A stretch of 64,000 nucleotides of DNA from Limnoperna fortunei (GCA_944474755.1 OX104115.1:69230993-69294992), one strand, 5' to 3'. Positions 43,201 to 51,945 are shown, counted from the stretch's first letter. The notes: generated by a model not told the origin, from the sequence alone. Numbers and translations: made by a program.

Positions 43201-46200
43201 TTTGTTCATATGGATCACGTGACTTTTTTTACACACAGGTATGTAACTATAGCTCGCATCTGCGTATGTATATTTCTGGTTTTGTTATTCTTTATGTATA
43301 TTTTCAGTTGTGATCATGCAGTGTATTCTTCTACTGTTTATATTTATTATGACCACACAGAGATGTTCAACATTCACACCATCAGACACAGTAGCATTGT
43401 TGTTTTGTTGTACACATAAATCACTGACCTTAGGTAAGTCTTGTTCACACAGAGATGTTCAACATTCACACCATCAGACAAAGTAGCATTGTTGTTTTGT
43501 TGTACACATAAATCACTTACCTTAGGTTCAAGGTAGTTCGTCTACTAGTGATCACGTGGTCTGTAAACACTGAGATTGAGGGTTCGATTCTCACTGCAGG
43601 CAGGGTGTACTCGACTCCAATCTTAATTGACAAGGATTGCCAGTTTTCCTACCGCAGGTCGGGGGTTTTCTCCGGGTACTCCGGCTTCCTCCCCCAGTAA
43701 AAACTGGACGCCATGATATAGCTGAAAATTGCTGAAAGTGGCGTTAAACACTATTAAACAAACAAACTTACCTTAGGTAAGTCTTGTTCACACAGAGATG
43801 TTTGAAACTTGTGCTTTCAGACATAGTAGCATCATTATTTTTGTGTTTTTGTTGTACACATAAATCACTTTACTTTGGTAAGTCTAGATCACAGGAATGT
43901 TCAGCGTATATGTGATCATACACAGTTGCATGGCTGTTAGTTGTACACATAAATCTCTTAGGAATGTCTGTTTTGCACAAAGATGGAGGCCTTAATGAAA
44001 TGGTTAAGGTAGTAAGTCATCTACTATTGATCATGTGCCTGTCAACACTAAGATTGTAGGTTCGATTCTCAATGCAGTCAGGGTGTGCTAGATTCAAGGA
44101 TTGCCAGTGTTCCTGCAGAAGGTTGGGTATTTTCTTGGGTACCCCATCTTCCTCTTCCAATAAAAACTGGAGGCCATGATATAGCTGGAAAAAAAATAGC
44201 TTAAGTTTGGATTGAACACCATTCAAACAAACCAATACACAGAGATGACATCCTAGCATTGTTTAAGAAATAATTCATGGCTGCCCCAATTTTATGGATT
44301 ATTTAAATATGGGTAGGCATTATATTCATGAATATTTTGTCAAGAGCATTAGCACTAAGGAGTGAGTGCTTGAATCCATGTCGAAATTGTACTGCCATGA
44401 TTAGTGTTCAAGCATTTGACTGTTTTGTAGAAAAAAAATGTTTTATTGCTATAATGTTCACATGCTGAAATATGGGTAACAGATCATTCTGGAAAAATTA
44501 AATTTTTTGATTGAAAGATGGATGAAATTTTCGTGACCAGTGGTTTCAATGATATTTAAATGCTATATCGAGTAAATGCTTCATAGTGGTTTTACTAAAT
44601 CAATATTCATCATTCAGTTTGTTTTTGTAGTAAAAAATTGTGCCAGCATTTTGATTCAGATAATGAGGGCATTTCTGTGTCATAATCAATGTAAACATAC
44701 TTAAGACTTAATAAATAAAGGTTTATATGAATTTTTCTGTATTTATGTACATAATCTGGATTCATCTCTGAGTGTTGTAAAATTTGTTGGAAAGGCAATT
44801 ATGTTTTTATTTCAGGAATTCCAATCATTAAAATCGTGTTCAGTGGTCATACAGGAGTATCTGTGATATCCATTCCACTGCTCATTTATCATCCTACACA
44901 GATCCTGCTTGGAGGACTACTGGTTCCAACCATAAGAGGTTGGCTTTTGTCCAACAGTAGAAACAGGTATACAGCACAATAATTAAGGATTACATTTAGA
45001 AATTATTTCCTATTCTATAGCTTGAGTTATTTGACGAGTTTGAGCTTACATGGCCTGGTGTTTTTCATCATCTTAAGTTCCAAGTTATGTGTTATATAAT
45101 ACAAATGATGTCTAACTTTCTTTACAATAATTCTTTATTTTGTCATAATCTTGATGACGTAATATATAAAAAAAGTAGACATTTACAGTTGTAAAAAGTT
45201 ACAAGAATTGAATGCACTCTGAAGTTTAATCGAGGTATGAAAGCATTGTCCATTTGCACATTTTCATCATGAAGCGCTATGACACTTCATTGAAAATGTG
45301 CTTTGGTCAACACTTTCATACATTAATGAAATTTTAAAAGAATGCCACCAATTTTTAATAAAAAAAAATTATCTGTTGTAAAAAAGAAATGTAATTGCAG
45401 ACTAAACTACCCTTACAATTTTGGTGTAAGGCTCCTGATTTTTAAAGCCATATTACGCCATATTACATGTACGATTTTAACTATATTCCTTATGATTTTT
45501 CAAAAATCCAGATTATTTTTCATTTTCGTTCTGTTAGTTGTTTGACCAAACCAGAAGTCAACACCTTGAATTTGATGTGTACATTTGGTTAGTATTTGTT
45601 TAAAATAAAAAACAACATATGCAGTTTCTACAATATATATTACAAGCTTTTTAACACTCAATATAAGCATTACTATTTTTCACCTCAAATTACTATTTTT
45701 TAGGGAGTGCCTTTCTATTTTTGTCTGAAAGGGGTAGGCAAGTCTGTAATTGGTTGATTCCATGAATGTGTAATAAAATGATCACATTAATATGCATCTA
45801 ATCTCTGATGAATTTTAGTTACAAGTATATAGATACCAAATACTGGCCATGGCAGCAGAGTGGTTAAGACAGTTAGATTGTAGGTTCAAACTTTACTTCT
45901 GGCATAATGGGTTTAACTCAATCCTTTACATTGCAAGGATGAACAGTTAACTTACTGAATGTCACAGGTTGCACCTAGTACTTCTGTTTCCTTCTCCAGT
46001 GAAAACTGGATGCCATGATATAGCTGAATAGTTGCTTACAATGGCATTAAACCCCTTTCAAACATACTAAATAGATACCTGATATAATGAAATGATTATG
46101 ACTTTTGTGGATGATTGACAATGGCTGTCAATAGAAGTTTTGACTCTTGTTTCATTTTCAATTGTTGCAAAGACAATATTTGTTTATGTGTGTGTTTGCC

Positions 46201-46362
46201 CCAATGCAGATTTCACAACACTATTTCATATAAATTAATTTAAACTACTGCAACTAAAATAGCTGCAGGATATTTAAAAAAACAGTAATTTTCTTTATAC
46301 TGAAAGGTAACCACATTTATTTCTCTCTTTTTTTTTGTAGAACTTCAGAATATGGTGTGTAG
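25124..46362 (+). CDS. SLC10A7: SLC10A7 orthologue; eleven coding exons
   Basis: Predicted 338 aa (human 340). Exons: 25124-25223, 31601-31683, 33876-34012, 34447-34522, 35727-35765, 38021-38056, 40192-40340, 41494-41591, 43308-43433, 44816-44966 and 46341-46362. All splice sites are GT-AG and every phase closes. Diagnostic segments include [63 protein letters not shown] and LLIYHP, matching the vertebrate protein nearly word for word. SLC10A7 is a ten-span membrane protein of the bile-acid/sodium symporter family. It does not transport bile acids, and is linked in vertebrates to Golgi function, glycosaminoglycan synthesis and calcium entry control. Function here is by orthology. Exons 4 and 9 are followed by tandem arrays of their own 3' ends. 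Confidence 0.96.
25236..25549. repeat. Interspersed repeat hosting a later insertion
   Basis: Two similar blocks with CGTACGAATTTTCGT or CGTATGAATTTCCGT, then ACAAGTTGTACG(C/T)CCTAAG and ACTTTCAGACCTGTCG. The second block is split by the element at 25550-26289 and continues at 26290-26360. Confidence 0.7.
25550..26289. mobile_element. Non-autonomous DNA element with 9-bp target duplication
   Basis: A 740-bp element whose ends carry inverted CAGTCATTTCGTACC ATAAC / mirror GGTACGAAATGACTG, followed inward by many further TTTCGTACC / GGTACGAAA words (about seven on each side). It is flanked by a perfect 9-bp duplication CGTCCTAAG at 25541-25549 and 26290-26298. The neighbouring repeat copy at 25375-25405 shows the uninterrupted site. 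No coding sequence. The 9-bp duplication fits Mutator-like elements. Confidence 0.85.
26965..27838. mobile_element. Nested element with ACTAGTCC-rich ends
   Basis: Both ends carry several ACTAGTCC / GGACTAGTAAA words in opposing orientation (near 26970-27012 and 27750-27815). A lysine/arginine-rich minus-strand frame (27382-27185) lies inside and was not recognised. Boundaries and target duplication were not resolved. Confidence 0.5.
28060..28749 (+). CDS. OTU/vertnin-like cysteine-protease domain fragment, transposon cargo
   Basis: A 690-nt open frame with no ATG near its beginning; a possible acceptor CAGTATAG at 28119 suggests an exon or a truncated gene. It has [12 protein letters not shown], the OTU Asn/Asp-Gly-Asn-Cys nucleophile box, then [29 protein letters not shown] and ILWST, in the order seen in vertnin-like OTU proteins. 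OTU domains are deubiquitinases. The C-terminal catalytic His that normally follows a W-x-P segment is not evident (WVPTTKSF). Activity is therefore doubtful. The frame sits wholly within the 26510-28905 transposon. Confidence 0.6.
   Translation: MISTSKKFDVIRIIRISDSIATTLLGNNTDFVPVETTGNGNCLFNAISLGISKTEKIATELRYRTSTEIILNRAFYIDDHKHDGLTQLLVVLLMNHCRPVPLTAPYRAFVIHAASNVIGISIRSLYPAVNGAFENSIGIIIRTFSPRNSKRTKNPVLILWSTVAISYSETWVPTTKSFKPDIFNISDDIQFPSFNQTYFLNRLRLHVVPCCQFIVTMNGLLFLKTFIEN
28906..31600 (+). other. SLC10A7 intron 1, remainder
   Basis: AT-rich, with the MITE at 30323-30756 and a diverged copy of the 22673-24370 repeat near 30825-30960. No gene seen. Confidence 0.6.
30323..30756. mobile_element. 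MITE with about 36-bp terminal inverted repeats
   Basis: The left end ATATCATCCTCACAAGTCAG... TGTGTCCACG is mirrored at the right end (CGTGGACACA... CTGACTTGTGAGGATGATAT), one mismatch in 36. 434 bp, no coding capacity. A second internal inverted pair GATTGGCTA / TAGCCAATC lies near 30410-30445. Confidence 0.9.
31601..31683 (+). CDS. SLC10A7: SLC10A7 exon 2
   Basis: 83 nt. Encodes [20 protein letters not shown] and SIKTE, like human [20 protein letters not shown]. Acceptor TGCATTGCAG, donor GAG|GTAACT. Confidence 0.95.
32651..33790. repeat. 166-bp tandem repeat, about seven copies, with a hairpin at its left edge
   Basis: GGACCCTATGGG-type words recur at about 32707, 32874, 33040, 33203, 33368, 33537 and 33703 (period about 166). 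Each unit has AATATTGTTTGGATGG and AAATTCAAAATGGCC. The left edge starts with a 14-bp-stem hairpin AGCTCACCTGACCC / GGGTCATGTGAGCT (32651-32681). It ends 86 bp before SLC10A7 exon 3. Confidence 0.9.
33876..34012 (+). CDS. SLC10A7: SLC10A7 exon 3
   Basis: 137 nt. Encodes [20 protein letters not shown] and a hydrophobic span, ending LLLQG (phase 2). Acceptor GTTTTTGTTTAG, donor GG|GTGAG. Confidence 0.94.
34447..34522 (+). CDS. SLC10A7: SLC10A7 exon 4 (source of the downstream array)
   Basis: 76 nt. Encodes [13 protein letters not shown] and [12 protein letters not shown], the most conserved motif of the family. Acceptor TTTTAG, donor GAG|GTAAGT. The second half plus donor is reiterated in the following 640 bp. 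Confidence 0.96.
34471..35165 (+). repeat. Tandem array of exon-4 fragments with splice donors (about 11 units including the exon)
   Basis: Beginning inside exon 4, a unit of 58-66 bp (CCTGTATCCTCAGCTGTC, ATTCTGACTAAGGCAG, TAGGTGGAAATGAGGTAAGT plus a short spacer) repeats about eleven times. Coding-side sequence is kept better than the spacer. At least five units keep GAGGTAAGT or a close donor; others have drifted (GAAGTAGGT, GAGGAAGGT). From about unit 6 the spacer carries ATGCCACCA, itself part of the exon (CATGCCACCACC), so later units are longer. No array unit has exon 4's original acceptor, but TATCCTCAG in each could serve as one. Confidence 0.95.
35339..35455 (-). mobile_element. Partial SINE
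   Basis: Tail and centre of a reverse-strand copy; head missing. Confidence 0.8.
35727..35765 (+). CDS. SLC10A7: SLC10A7 exon 5
   Basis: 39 nt, phase 0 both sides. Encodes [13 protein letters not shown]. Acceptor TTTATTTCAG, donor TTG|GTAAGT. Confidence 0.95.
35877..36144 (-). mobile_element. Full SINE with 14-bp target duplication
   Basis: Reverse-strand copy, moderately diverged. Flanked by CATAAACAACACTA at 35863-35876 and 36145-36158. Lies 111 bp after exon 5. Confidence 0.9.
36530..37834. repeat. Tandem repeat of about 170-bp period, about six copies
   Basis: Repeated GGAGTTATTGCCCTTAAATG, TGTCCTGTAACTTAAAAACT and AGCAAAAATGATCAGCAAT. The right edge reads CCAGGTGAGCGATTACATG, the inverse sense of the hairpin at 32651, suggesting two decayed ends of the same repeat superfamily. 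Confidence 0.8.
38021..38056 (+). CDS. SLC10A7: SLC10A7 exon 6
   Basis: 36 nt, phase 0 both sides. Encodes [12 protein letters not shown] (human GIVITPLLLLLF). Acceptor TTATTTTCAG, donor GTG|GTAAGC. Confidence 0.92.
38088..38337 (-). mobile_element. Degenerate SINE
   Basis: Reverse-strand copy with many substitutions, about 30 bp after exon 6. Head complement CCACTTAGCCACAAAGCC still recognisable. Confidence 0.75.
38585..38792 (+). mobile_element. 5'-truncated degenerate SINE
   Basis: Begins at GTTTGTCAACACTGAGG of the head and runs to an ACAATTGAAACAAACA tail. Confidence 0.75.
39076..40028. mobile_element. MITE-like element with about 45-bp inverted ends
   Basis: The left end TACTGTGAAATACTTTTTAT... 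TATCAATTTTCGTGG is mirrored at the right (CCAAGAAAATTGATACCCACG... AAGTACTTTCACAGTA). It could be a TA-flanked Tc1/mariner-type MITE. No transposase seen. Confidence 0.8.
40192..40340 (+). CDS. SLC10A7: SLC10A7 exon 7
   Basis: 149 nt, phase 0 to 2. Encodes [20 protein letters not shown] and GQVLR, like human SQLFMTVVVPLIIGQIVR. Acceptor TTTTGTTATAG, donor CAG|GTTAGT. A chimeric SINE begins 26 bp after the exon. Confidence 0.94.
40367..40728 (+). mobile_element. Chimeric SINE insertion
   Basis: A single 11-bp duplication CATGTTCTGTA (40356-40366 and 40729-40739) encloses three parts: a 25-nt SINE head (GGGCCTCGGTGGCCGAGTGG...), about 70 nt of unrelated sequence, then a complete SINE (40463-40728). 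Confidence 0.88.
40806..40895 (-). mobile_element. Partial degenerate SINE
   Basis: Tail region TTTGAATGGTGTTTGACATG and AGCTATATCATGACAG only. Confidence 0.65.
41494..41591 (+). CDS. SLC10A7: SLC10A7 exon 8
   Basis: 98 nt, phase 2 to 1. Encodes [18 protein letters not shown] then [14 protein letters not shown]. Acceptor TTGTCATTTCAG, donor A|GTAAGT. Confidence 0.95.
41592..43307 (+). other. SLC10A7 intron 8
   Basis: AT-rich intron without recognised repeat. An AATTTTTTTG segment after ACTATATAG near 42732 resembles an acceptor but fits no conserved residues. Confidence 0.55.
43308..43433 (+). CDS. SLC10A7: SLC10A7 exon 9 (source of a second array)
   Basis: 126 nt, phase 1 to 1. Encodes [15 protein letters not shown], then [20 protein letters not shown] (human [21 protein letters not shown]). 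Acceptor TATTTTCAG, donor TTAG|GTAAGT. The 3' two-thirds and the donor recur downstream. Confidence 0.94.
43341..43985 (+). repeat. Tandem copies of the SLC10A7 exon 9 3' end and donor, interrupted by a SINE
   Basis: A unit of about 92 bp (CACACAGAGATGTTCAACA through ACACATAAATCACTGACC and TTAGGTAAGT) begins in exon 9 and recurs near 43434-43527 almost identically. It recurs again, more diverged, at about 43779-43880 and 43881-43985. Copy 2 and copy 3 are separated by the SINE at 43528-43765. No copy has the exon acceptor. Confidence 0.93.
43528..43765 (+). mobile_element. 5'-truncated young SINE inside the exon-9 array
   Basis: Starts within the head (TCAAGGTAGTTCGTC) and is otherwise close to the window consensus. 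Flanked by the 13-bp duplication ACTTACCTTAGGT at 43515-43527 and 43766-43778, which is the end of an exon-9 copy including its donor. Confidence 0.92.
43985..44233 (+). mobile_element. Full-length older SINE
   Basis: Head GGAGGCCTTAATGAAATGG to tail ATTCAAACAAACC, diverged. Possible duplication CACAAAGATG / CACAGAGATG. Confidence 0.8.
44816..44966 (+). CDS. SLC10A7: SLC10A7 exon 10
   Basis: 151 nt, phase 1 to 2. Encodes [20 protein letters not shown] then [20 protein letters not shown], close to human. Acceptor TTTATTTCAG, donor CAG|GTATAC. Confidence 0.95.
45842..46068 (+). mobile_element. Degenerate SINE
   Basis: Retains GCAGAGTGGTTAAG in the head and GATGCCATGATATAGCTGAA in the body. 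Possible 9-bp duplication ATAGATACC. Lies in SLC10A7 intron 10. Confidence 0.75.
46341..46362 (+). CDS. SLC10A7: SLC10A7 exon 11 (stop)
   Basis: Short final coding piece R-TSEYGV then TAG. Acceptor TTTTTTTTGTAG with a long pyrimidine tract. Phase 2 matches exon 10. Confidence 0.88.
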
Positions 46363-46644
46363 GAGCTGCTGTACATTGATTCATTGATGAAGACAATCCC
46401 AGTTCAGCTTCAGGGTGTTCATATAGCCACGTGTTTAGGTGGACTGTCAGGCCTCCCATAACAAATCGTTAGTTTGATGTATTCCCAACCATACTCACAA
46501 ATTTAGCCCCACCCAAAATATTTTATTTTGGGTTTAAAACTATTTGTAACATTATATGTTTACTATACACATCTTTGCCTATAACTTTGTAATTGTATAC
46601 CTACCTAACTGTATCTCATATTCCAGATGGGAGTCTAGAAACCA

Positions 46645-46752
46645 GGGTGCCATTTCATAAAGCGATCGTTAGCTTAACGTGCACGTTATCCCATTTAAAT
46701 TGCATGGGATAACAAGCACGTTAATTAGCGATCGCTTTATGAAATGGCACCC
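46645..46752. repeat. Near-perfect hairpin in the SLC10A7 3' UTR region
   Basis: Arms of about 48 bp: GGGTGCCATTTCATAAAGCG and onward to GTTATCCCAT, then the reverse complement ending CGCTTTATGAAATGGCACCC, with a loop of about nine bases. It lies between the SLC10A7 stop and its likely poly(A) signal, so it is probably transcribed. MITE-like. Confidence 0.9.
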
Positions 46753-46904
46753 AGCTATTTACTGTTAAGAACAGCCACAAAATGATTAAATTTGCTGAAA
46801 TGACAAGTGTAGATTTTATCCTAGAAGAAGAAAACTGTTTAAAATGGATTTTAGCTCCTATATATATTTATATTATTATACTTTACTATGGAAACCAGTA
46901 CTAA

Positions 46905-46910
46905 AATAAA
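46905..46910 (+). terminator. Probable SLC10A7 poly(A) signal
   Basis: First AATAAA after the stop (543 bases downstream), followed by a T-rich stretch ACTGTTTTTCTTAC. Use inferred. Confidence 0.5.
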
Positions 46911-47522
46911 CAAGATTTGGAGCAATAACTGTTTTTCTTACTTAAAACTGCACGTGCGTAAAATAACTGAGAATTTGCACGTAGACAAAATAACTGGTCT
47001 TTTATTCGACGTGTCAAAGCGTGCCAAATTTGAAAGGTATTTTTAATGCAAATTTTACAGACAGCAGTATAGGAGTTGTGTTATCAACTCCTCCAACTGT
47101 TTTCAACAGACTCAAAACTTTCTTGTAAACTCATATATTGATTTGCAACCTGCCCATTTCTGATTTGTCATTTTTTAAAAATTGTTTAGACATTGGTTTT
47201 GGTCTGCAACGGTCAAAAGCTCATAAGATAATCAAAACATTTTAAAAGGTTTCTTCATATTGTAAGTCTTTTTTTATACTGTTCTTTTTTGATGGAATAA
47301 CCATTAGAATGAATAACATTTCTTGAATCTTGGTTGTAATAAAATTAACAATAATGTTTTCTGGGTATGTGCTGTCTTAGAAAAAATTATTCAGATGACT
47401 TTAAAATCTCAGCCAAATATAATTTTACATGTTATTAAGAACTAATATAGGAAATAACATGTTTTGTAGAATATAAGTTTTTGTTATTTGATATGTATAA
47501 TGGCTATGTTTGTTACCATTTT

Positions 47523-47763
47523 CTGATGGCAGAGTAGCTTAAGTCATCTACTATTGATCAGGTGCCTTTCAATACCAAGGTTGCAGGTTCAAGTAACATT
47601 TGGCATGGTGTGCCCAACTCCAATCATAATCAACAAGAATTGGTTGGTTTCCTGTGGAAGGTCAGGGGTTTTCTCCTTTAGGTACTCTGGCTTCCTCCCA
47701 AATAAAAACTAGATTCCATATAAAATTGCTGAAATTGGCATTAAACACCATTCAATCAAACAA
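47523..47763 (+). mobile_element. Degenerate SINE
   Basis: Forward copy with ATCTACTATTGATCAGGTG in the head and CATTCAATCAAACAAC tail. Confidence 0.75.
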
Positions 47764-47814
47764 CCATGTTACTGTTTTTGCCATGTTGCCAATCAAGGTT
47801 ACAGTGAGGCACCA

Positions 47815-47880
47815 TACACCTGCAGTAAGGATCAACCTCAGTGTTGACCACCATTTAGACAATAGTGGACCAGCTACCAT
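47815..47880 (-). mobile_element. SINE head fragment
   Basis: Short reverse-strand piece (CACCTGCAGTAAGGATCAAC, GACAATAGTGGACCAGCTAC) directly after the previous SINE. Confidence 0.5.
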
Positions 47881-48263
47881 AATACCAAAATACTTTTTTA
47901 TTTATATCATGCTAATTATGACTAAAATTCATTTATTATTTTGTGTAGATAATATATATACAGAGATCATGTAAAATTTCTGTCCTACATAATTGAAGAT
48001 CAGGCATTAAAATTATATATTTTATTGAATGTTGAAATATTTAAGACTGTATTTGGTAAAAGTTGTACAAAATATATGTATGACTTCAACTTTCCAATTG
48101 TCAGTTTTCCATTCATTGATACAATATGTAAAACATATTGTGATTTTGTTTCACAACTTGTATGTTATTCTAGATCTGAATTTCTGACTTTCTACAGTAG
48201 ACTGTTGTTGATTATTAATTTACACAAACAGATGGTTTGTTGTATCTATGTTAAACTCTTATA

Positions 48264-48380
48264 GGTTATTTACATTTTTTGAAACGAGATGCATTTTCTC
48301 GTCCATATCTCATTGAAGGGCGACAGCCCTGAGATGAGATGACGAGAAAATGCATCGAGTTTCATAAAACGTAAATAATC
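48264..48380. repeat. Hairpin (foldback) element
   Basis: Arms of about 50 bp: GGTTATTTAC, GAAACGAGATGCATTTTCTC, GTC... mirrored by GACGAGAAAATGCATCGAGT, TTC... GTAAATAATC. A second inverted pair ATCTCAT.. GGGC / GCCC..ATGAGAT is at the centre. Confidence 0.9.
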
Positions 48381-49714
48381 TGTTTATCACTGTTTTTTAA
48401 CATTGTGACGTCACAGTGTTTACTTAACCACGTCTTGACAGCGAGCCGAGATGGGCCTATCTCAGGCTAGTAGAGTGAGATGGAATAATATCGCACACAA
48501 AGATCAAAGGAAAATACTTCAAAATAGCGATAATTTTAAAGTTCTGTCGCCACCAGCGACTTAATGGTCATCTGGGAAACCATCTCAAATATAACTTATA
48601 TAAATTTTCAAATATAGATTTGGTCCTGTGAATAAAAATACACTATAACTTGAAAAAACATTGACAAAATTATACTAAATTTACCCTTTTACTTTTTTGT
48701 TGCAGAGTTATTGCCCTTAAGGGATTTTAAAACCTTCCTATATATATTTAATATTAGTTGTAGCACCAAAAAAAAACAAGAATAAGCAACAGCTGTAATT
48801 TTACAGTACCTGTAATAGTTGTGACCAAACAGCCCTAAGTGTTTATATGTTGTTATGTGTGCTTGCAAGAGTATTTTTAATATATATTTTTTTGTTGTAA
48901 GTTGGGTATTATTGATTATAGCAATTGTCTTGAATTGTTTATGTGTTATTTAATTTATTATTGTTAGTTTTGTAATTAAAAATTTTTTATATCCTTAAGA
49001 CATATAGCTTTTCTTTACATGATACAAAATTAAGTAGAAATATAGGATCTTACATTGGTACGAGTGGATTATCGGATTTCTTCAATCTAGATAGTTAAAT
49101 TATGGAATTTTAAGTCCAAGCCTTGGTGAATTTACTACTTTAATAAAAGTCTCTAATTTTAAAAAAGTAGTAAATTTGCGAAACGAAGTACAAATTTTCC
49201 CAACCCCAATTTTACGTTCATGACTTGAATATGCGGTAAATGGAAGGTGTTTTGTTTACGACGTCATGAGTTCTTATTGTGAAGTTATTATTTTTAACCA
49301 ATCAACTGCTGAGAACAACAAATTCACTAGTGACAAGAACTATATTTTCCACACCGGTCAAGCGGTTGAAATATTATGTCAAAATTAGAGAAACTTCTTT
49401 TCATTATACCATAGGTTGTGTTTTTGATGCCTTTGATCCCCGACTGTATCCAAGATCAGAATAAATATACATGTATGTGAAGTTGCAGGAGATGAACTGC
49501 ATGCACATTAAAAACAACGACTCTAGAGTATCGTTCCTAGCATTTTTTAACCACAGCAATATTTTCTGACTCATAAAATTAGCTGTAAGAGTAACATATA
49601 GTTGAAATACAATATGCATTCATGTATTTGTATTTAAAAAATTGCGAACTAGTTCACTTCACTACGACACACAAAAAGATTTTTATCACATTAACCATTT
49701 AAATTTAGCTTTTA
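48381..49714. other. Intergenic, no gene seen
   Basis: AT-rich spacer between the convergent SLC10A7 and TNF-receptor genes. No family resemblance in short open frames. Confidence 0.5.
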
Positions 49715-50310
49715 TTGGACTAGTGTGCTTAACTAAAGATACTGATCTGTCCAAGATACATATCTTAAGTAGATCTTTTGATATATAGTACTGAGTAATC
49801 AGAATAAAGCACTGTGAATACTCTCTGTATCCATCTAGAATTAGGCAACATTTGGTAACATGGTATCCCCAATGTCCTGCTACTGAGTTAAAACAGAGCT
49901 TTTAGTGGGATCCTCTTTACTCATCATAAGTTTTCTAAGCCTGTTCTTGATGATTGGTCTAGTGTCCACGATACGTATTTCACGTAGCATGCTGTGTTGT
50001 TCTTTTGAAATAAACAATAAGGCAATCCATGCATAAAGTTCTGTGAAAGCACTCTGAATCCAGCTAGAATTCGGCAGTATACAGAAACACAGCATAGGCC
50101 AATGTTCTGATACTAAGTTAACTCGGAGCTTTGAAAGGGGTTCTTTTGGCTCATCCTTTGTTTTCTATGACTGTTCCGGACAACTGGATTGGTGTGCTTT
50201 ATGGCAGACATTGATATGTACAAGATACATATCTCAAATAACATTGTACTTTTTGATAGAAACCTTTAGGCAATCTGTGAATAAAGCCCTGTTCACCTTC
50301 TACCTACATC
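49715..50310. repeat. About 235-bp tandem repeat, two to three degenerate copies
   Basis: Related segments begin near 49717, 49950 and 50186 (TTGG..TAGTGTGC, GATACATATCTTA / GTACAAGATACATATCTCA, AATAAAGC(A/C)CTGT). They differ strongly and lead into the minisatellite. Confidence 0.65.
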
Positions 50311-51945
50311 CTGTTTATTTGTTGCAGACACTTCTGTTGCATTTTTTTTCATTTCAACATCATGTTTATTTGTTGCAGTTATTTCAGGAAACATCCTGTT
50401 GATTTGTTGCAGACACTCCTGTCGCAGTTATTTCAACATCATGTTTATTTGTTGCAGACACTGCTGCCCCAGTTATTTCAGGAAACATCCTGTTGGTTTG
50501 TTTCAGACACTTCTGTAACAGTTATTTCAACATCCTGTTTATTTGTTTCAGACACTTCTGTCGCAGTTATTTTAACATCCTGTTGATTTGTTGCAGACAC
50601 TGCTGCCCCAGTTATTTCAGGAAACATCCTGTTGGTTTGTTTCAGACACTTCTGTAACAGTTATTTCAACATCCTGTTTATTTGTTGCAGACACATTTGT
50701 CGAAGTTATTTCAGGAAACATCCTGTTGATTTGTCGCAGACACTCCTGTCACAGTTATTTCAACATCTTGTTTATTTGTTGCAGACACTTCTGTCGCAGT
50801 TATTTCAGGAAACATCCTGTTGATTTGTTGCAGACACTTCTGTCGCAGTTATTTCAACATCATGTTTATTTGTTGCAGACACTTTTGTCACAGTTACTTC
50901 AACATCTTGTTTATTTGTTGCAGACACTTCTGTTGCAGTTATTTCAACATCTTGTTGATTTGTTGCAGACATTTCGTCAGTTATTTCAACATCTTGTTGA
51001 TTTGTTGCAGACACTTTTGTCATTTATTTCAACATCTTGTTGATTTGTTGCAGACACTTCTGTCGCAGTTATTTCAACATCTTGTTGATTTGTTGCAGAC
51101 AATTTGTCATTTATTTCAACATCTTGTTGATTTGTTGCAGACATTTCATCAGTTATTTCAACATCTTGTTGCAGACATTTCGTCAGTTATTTCAACATCT
51201 TGTTTATTTGTTGCAGACACTTCTGTTGCATTATTTCAACATCTTGTTAATATGTTGCAGACATTTCGTCAGTTATTTCAACATCTTGTTGATTTGTTGC
51301 AGACATTTCGTCAGTTATTTCAACATCTTGTTGATTTGTTGCAGACACTTTTGTTGCAGTTATTGGAACATCCTGTTGATTTGTTGCAGACACTTCTGTT
51401 GCAGTTATTTCAACATCTTGTTTATTTGTTGCAGACACTTCTGTCACAGTTTTTTCAGGAAACAACCTGTTGATTTGTTGCAGACACTTCTGTCACAGTT
51501 ATTTCAACATCCTGTTGATTTGTTGCAGACACTTCGTCAGTTATTTCAACATCTTGTTGATTTGTTGCAGACATTTTGTCAGTTATTTCAACATCTTGTT
51601 GCAGACATTCGTCAGTTATTTCAACATCTTGTTGATTTGTTGCAGACACTTTTGTCGCAGTTATTGCAACATCCTGTTGATTTGTAGCAGACACTTCTGT
51701 TGCAGTTATTTCAACATCTTGTTGATTTGTTGCAGACTTTTTGTCAGTTATTTCAACATCTTGTTGATTTGTTGCAGACACTTCTGTTGCATTTATTTCA
51801 ACATCTTGTTGATTTGTTGCAGACATTTTGTCAGTTATTTCAACATCTTGTTGATTTGTTGCAGACTTTTCGTCAGTTATTTCAACATCTTGTTGATTTG
51901 TTGCAGACACTTCTGTCGCAGTTATTTCAGAAAACATTCTGTTTG
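50311..51945. repeat. Minisatellite, about 37 units of mainly 42 or 45 bp
   Basis: The consensus 45-bp unit joins GTTGCAGACACTTCTGTCGC, AGTTATTTCAACATC and TTGTTGATTT. Unit classes seen are 45, 42 (a 3-bp deletion), 49 (with GGAAAC) and 33-34. Units of 42/45 dominate the right half and 45/49 the left. Open frames cross it on both strands in several frames. It begins about 40 bases past the TNF-receptor stop codon. Confidence 0.97.

Noticed and set aside
42925..43419. 164-residue plus-strand frame
   Set aside because: It runs across intron sequence and overlaps SLC10A7 exon 9 in the wrong frame.
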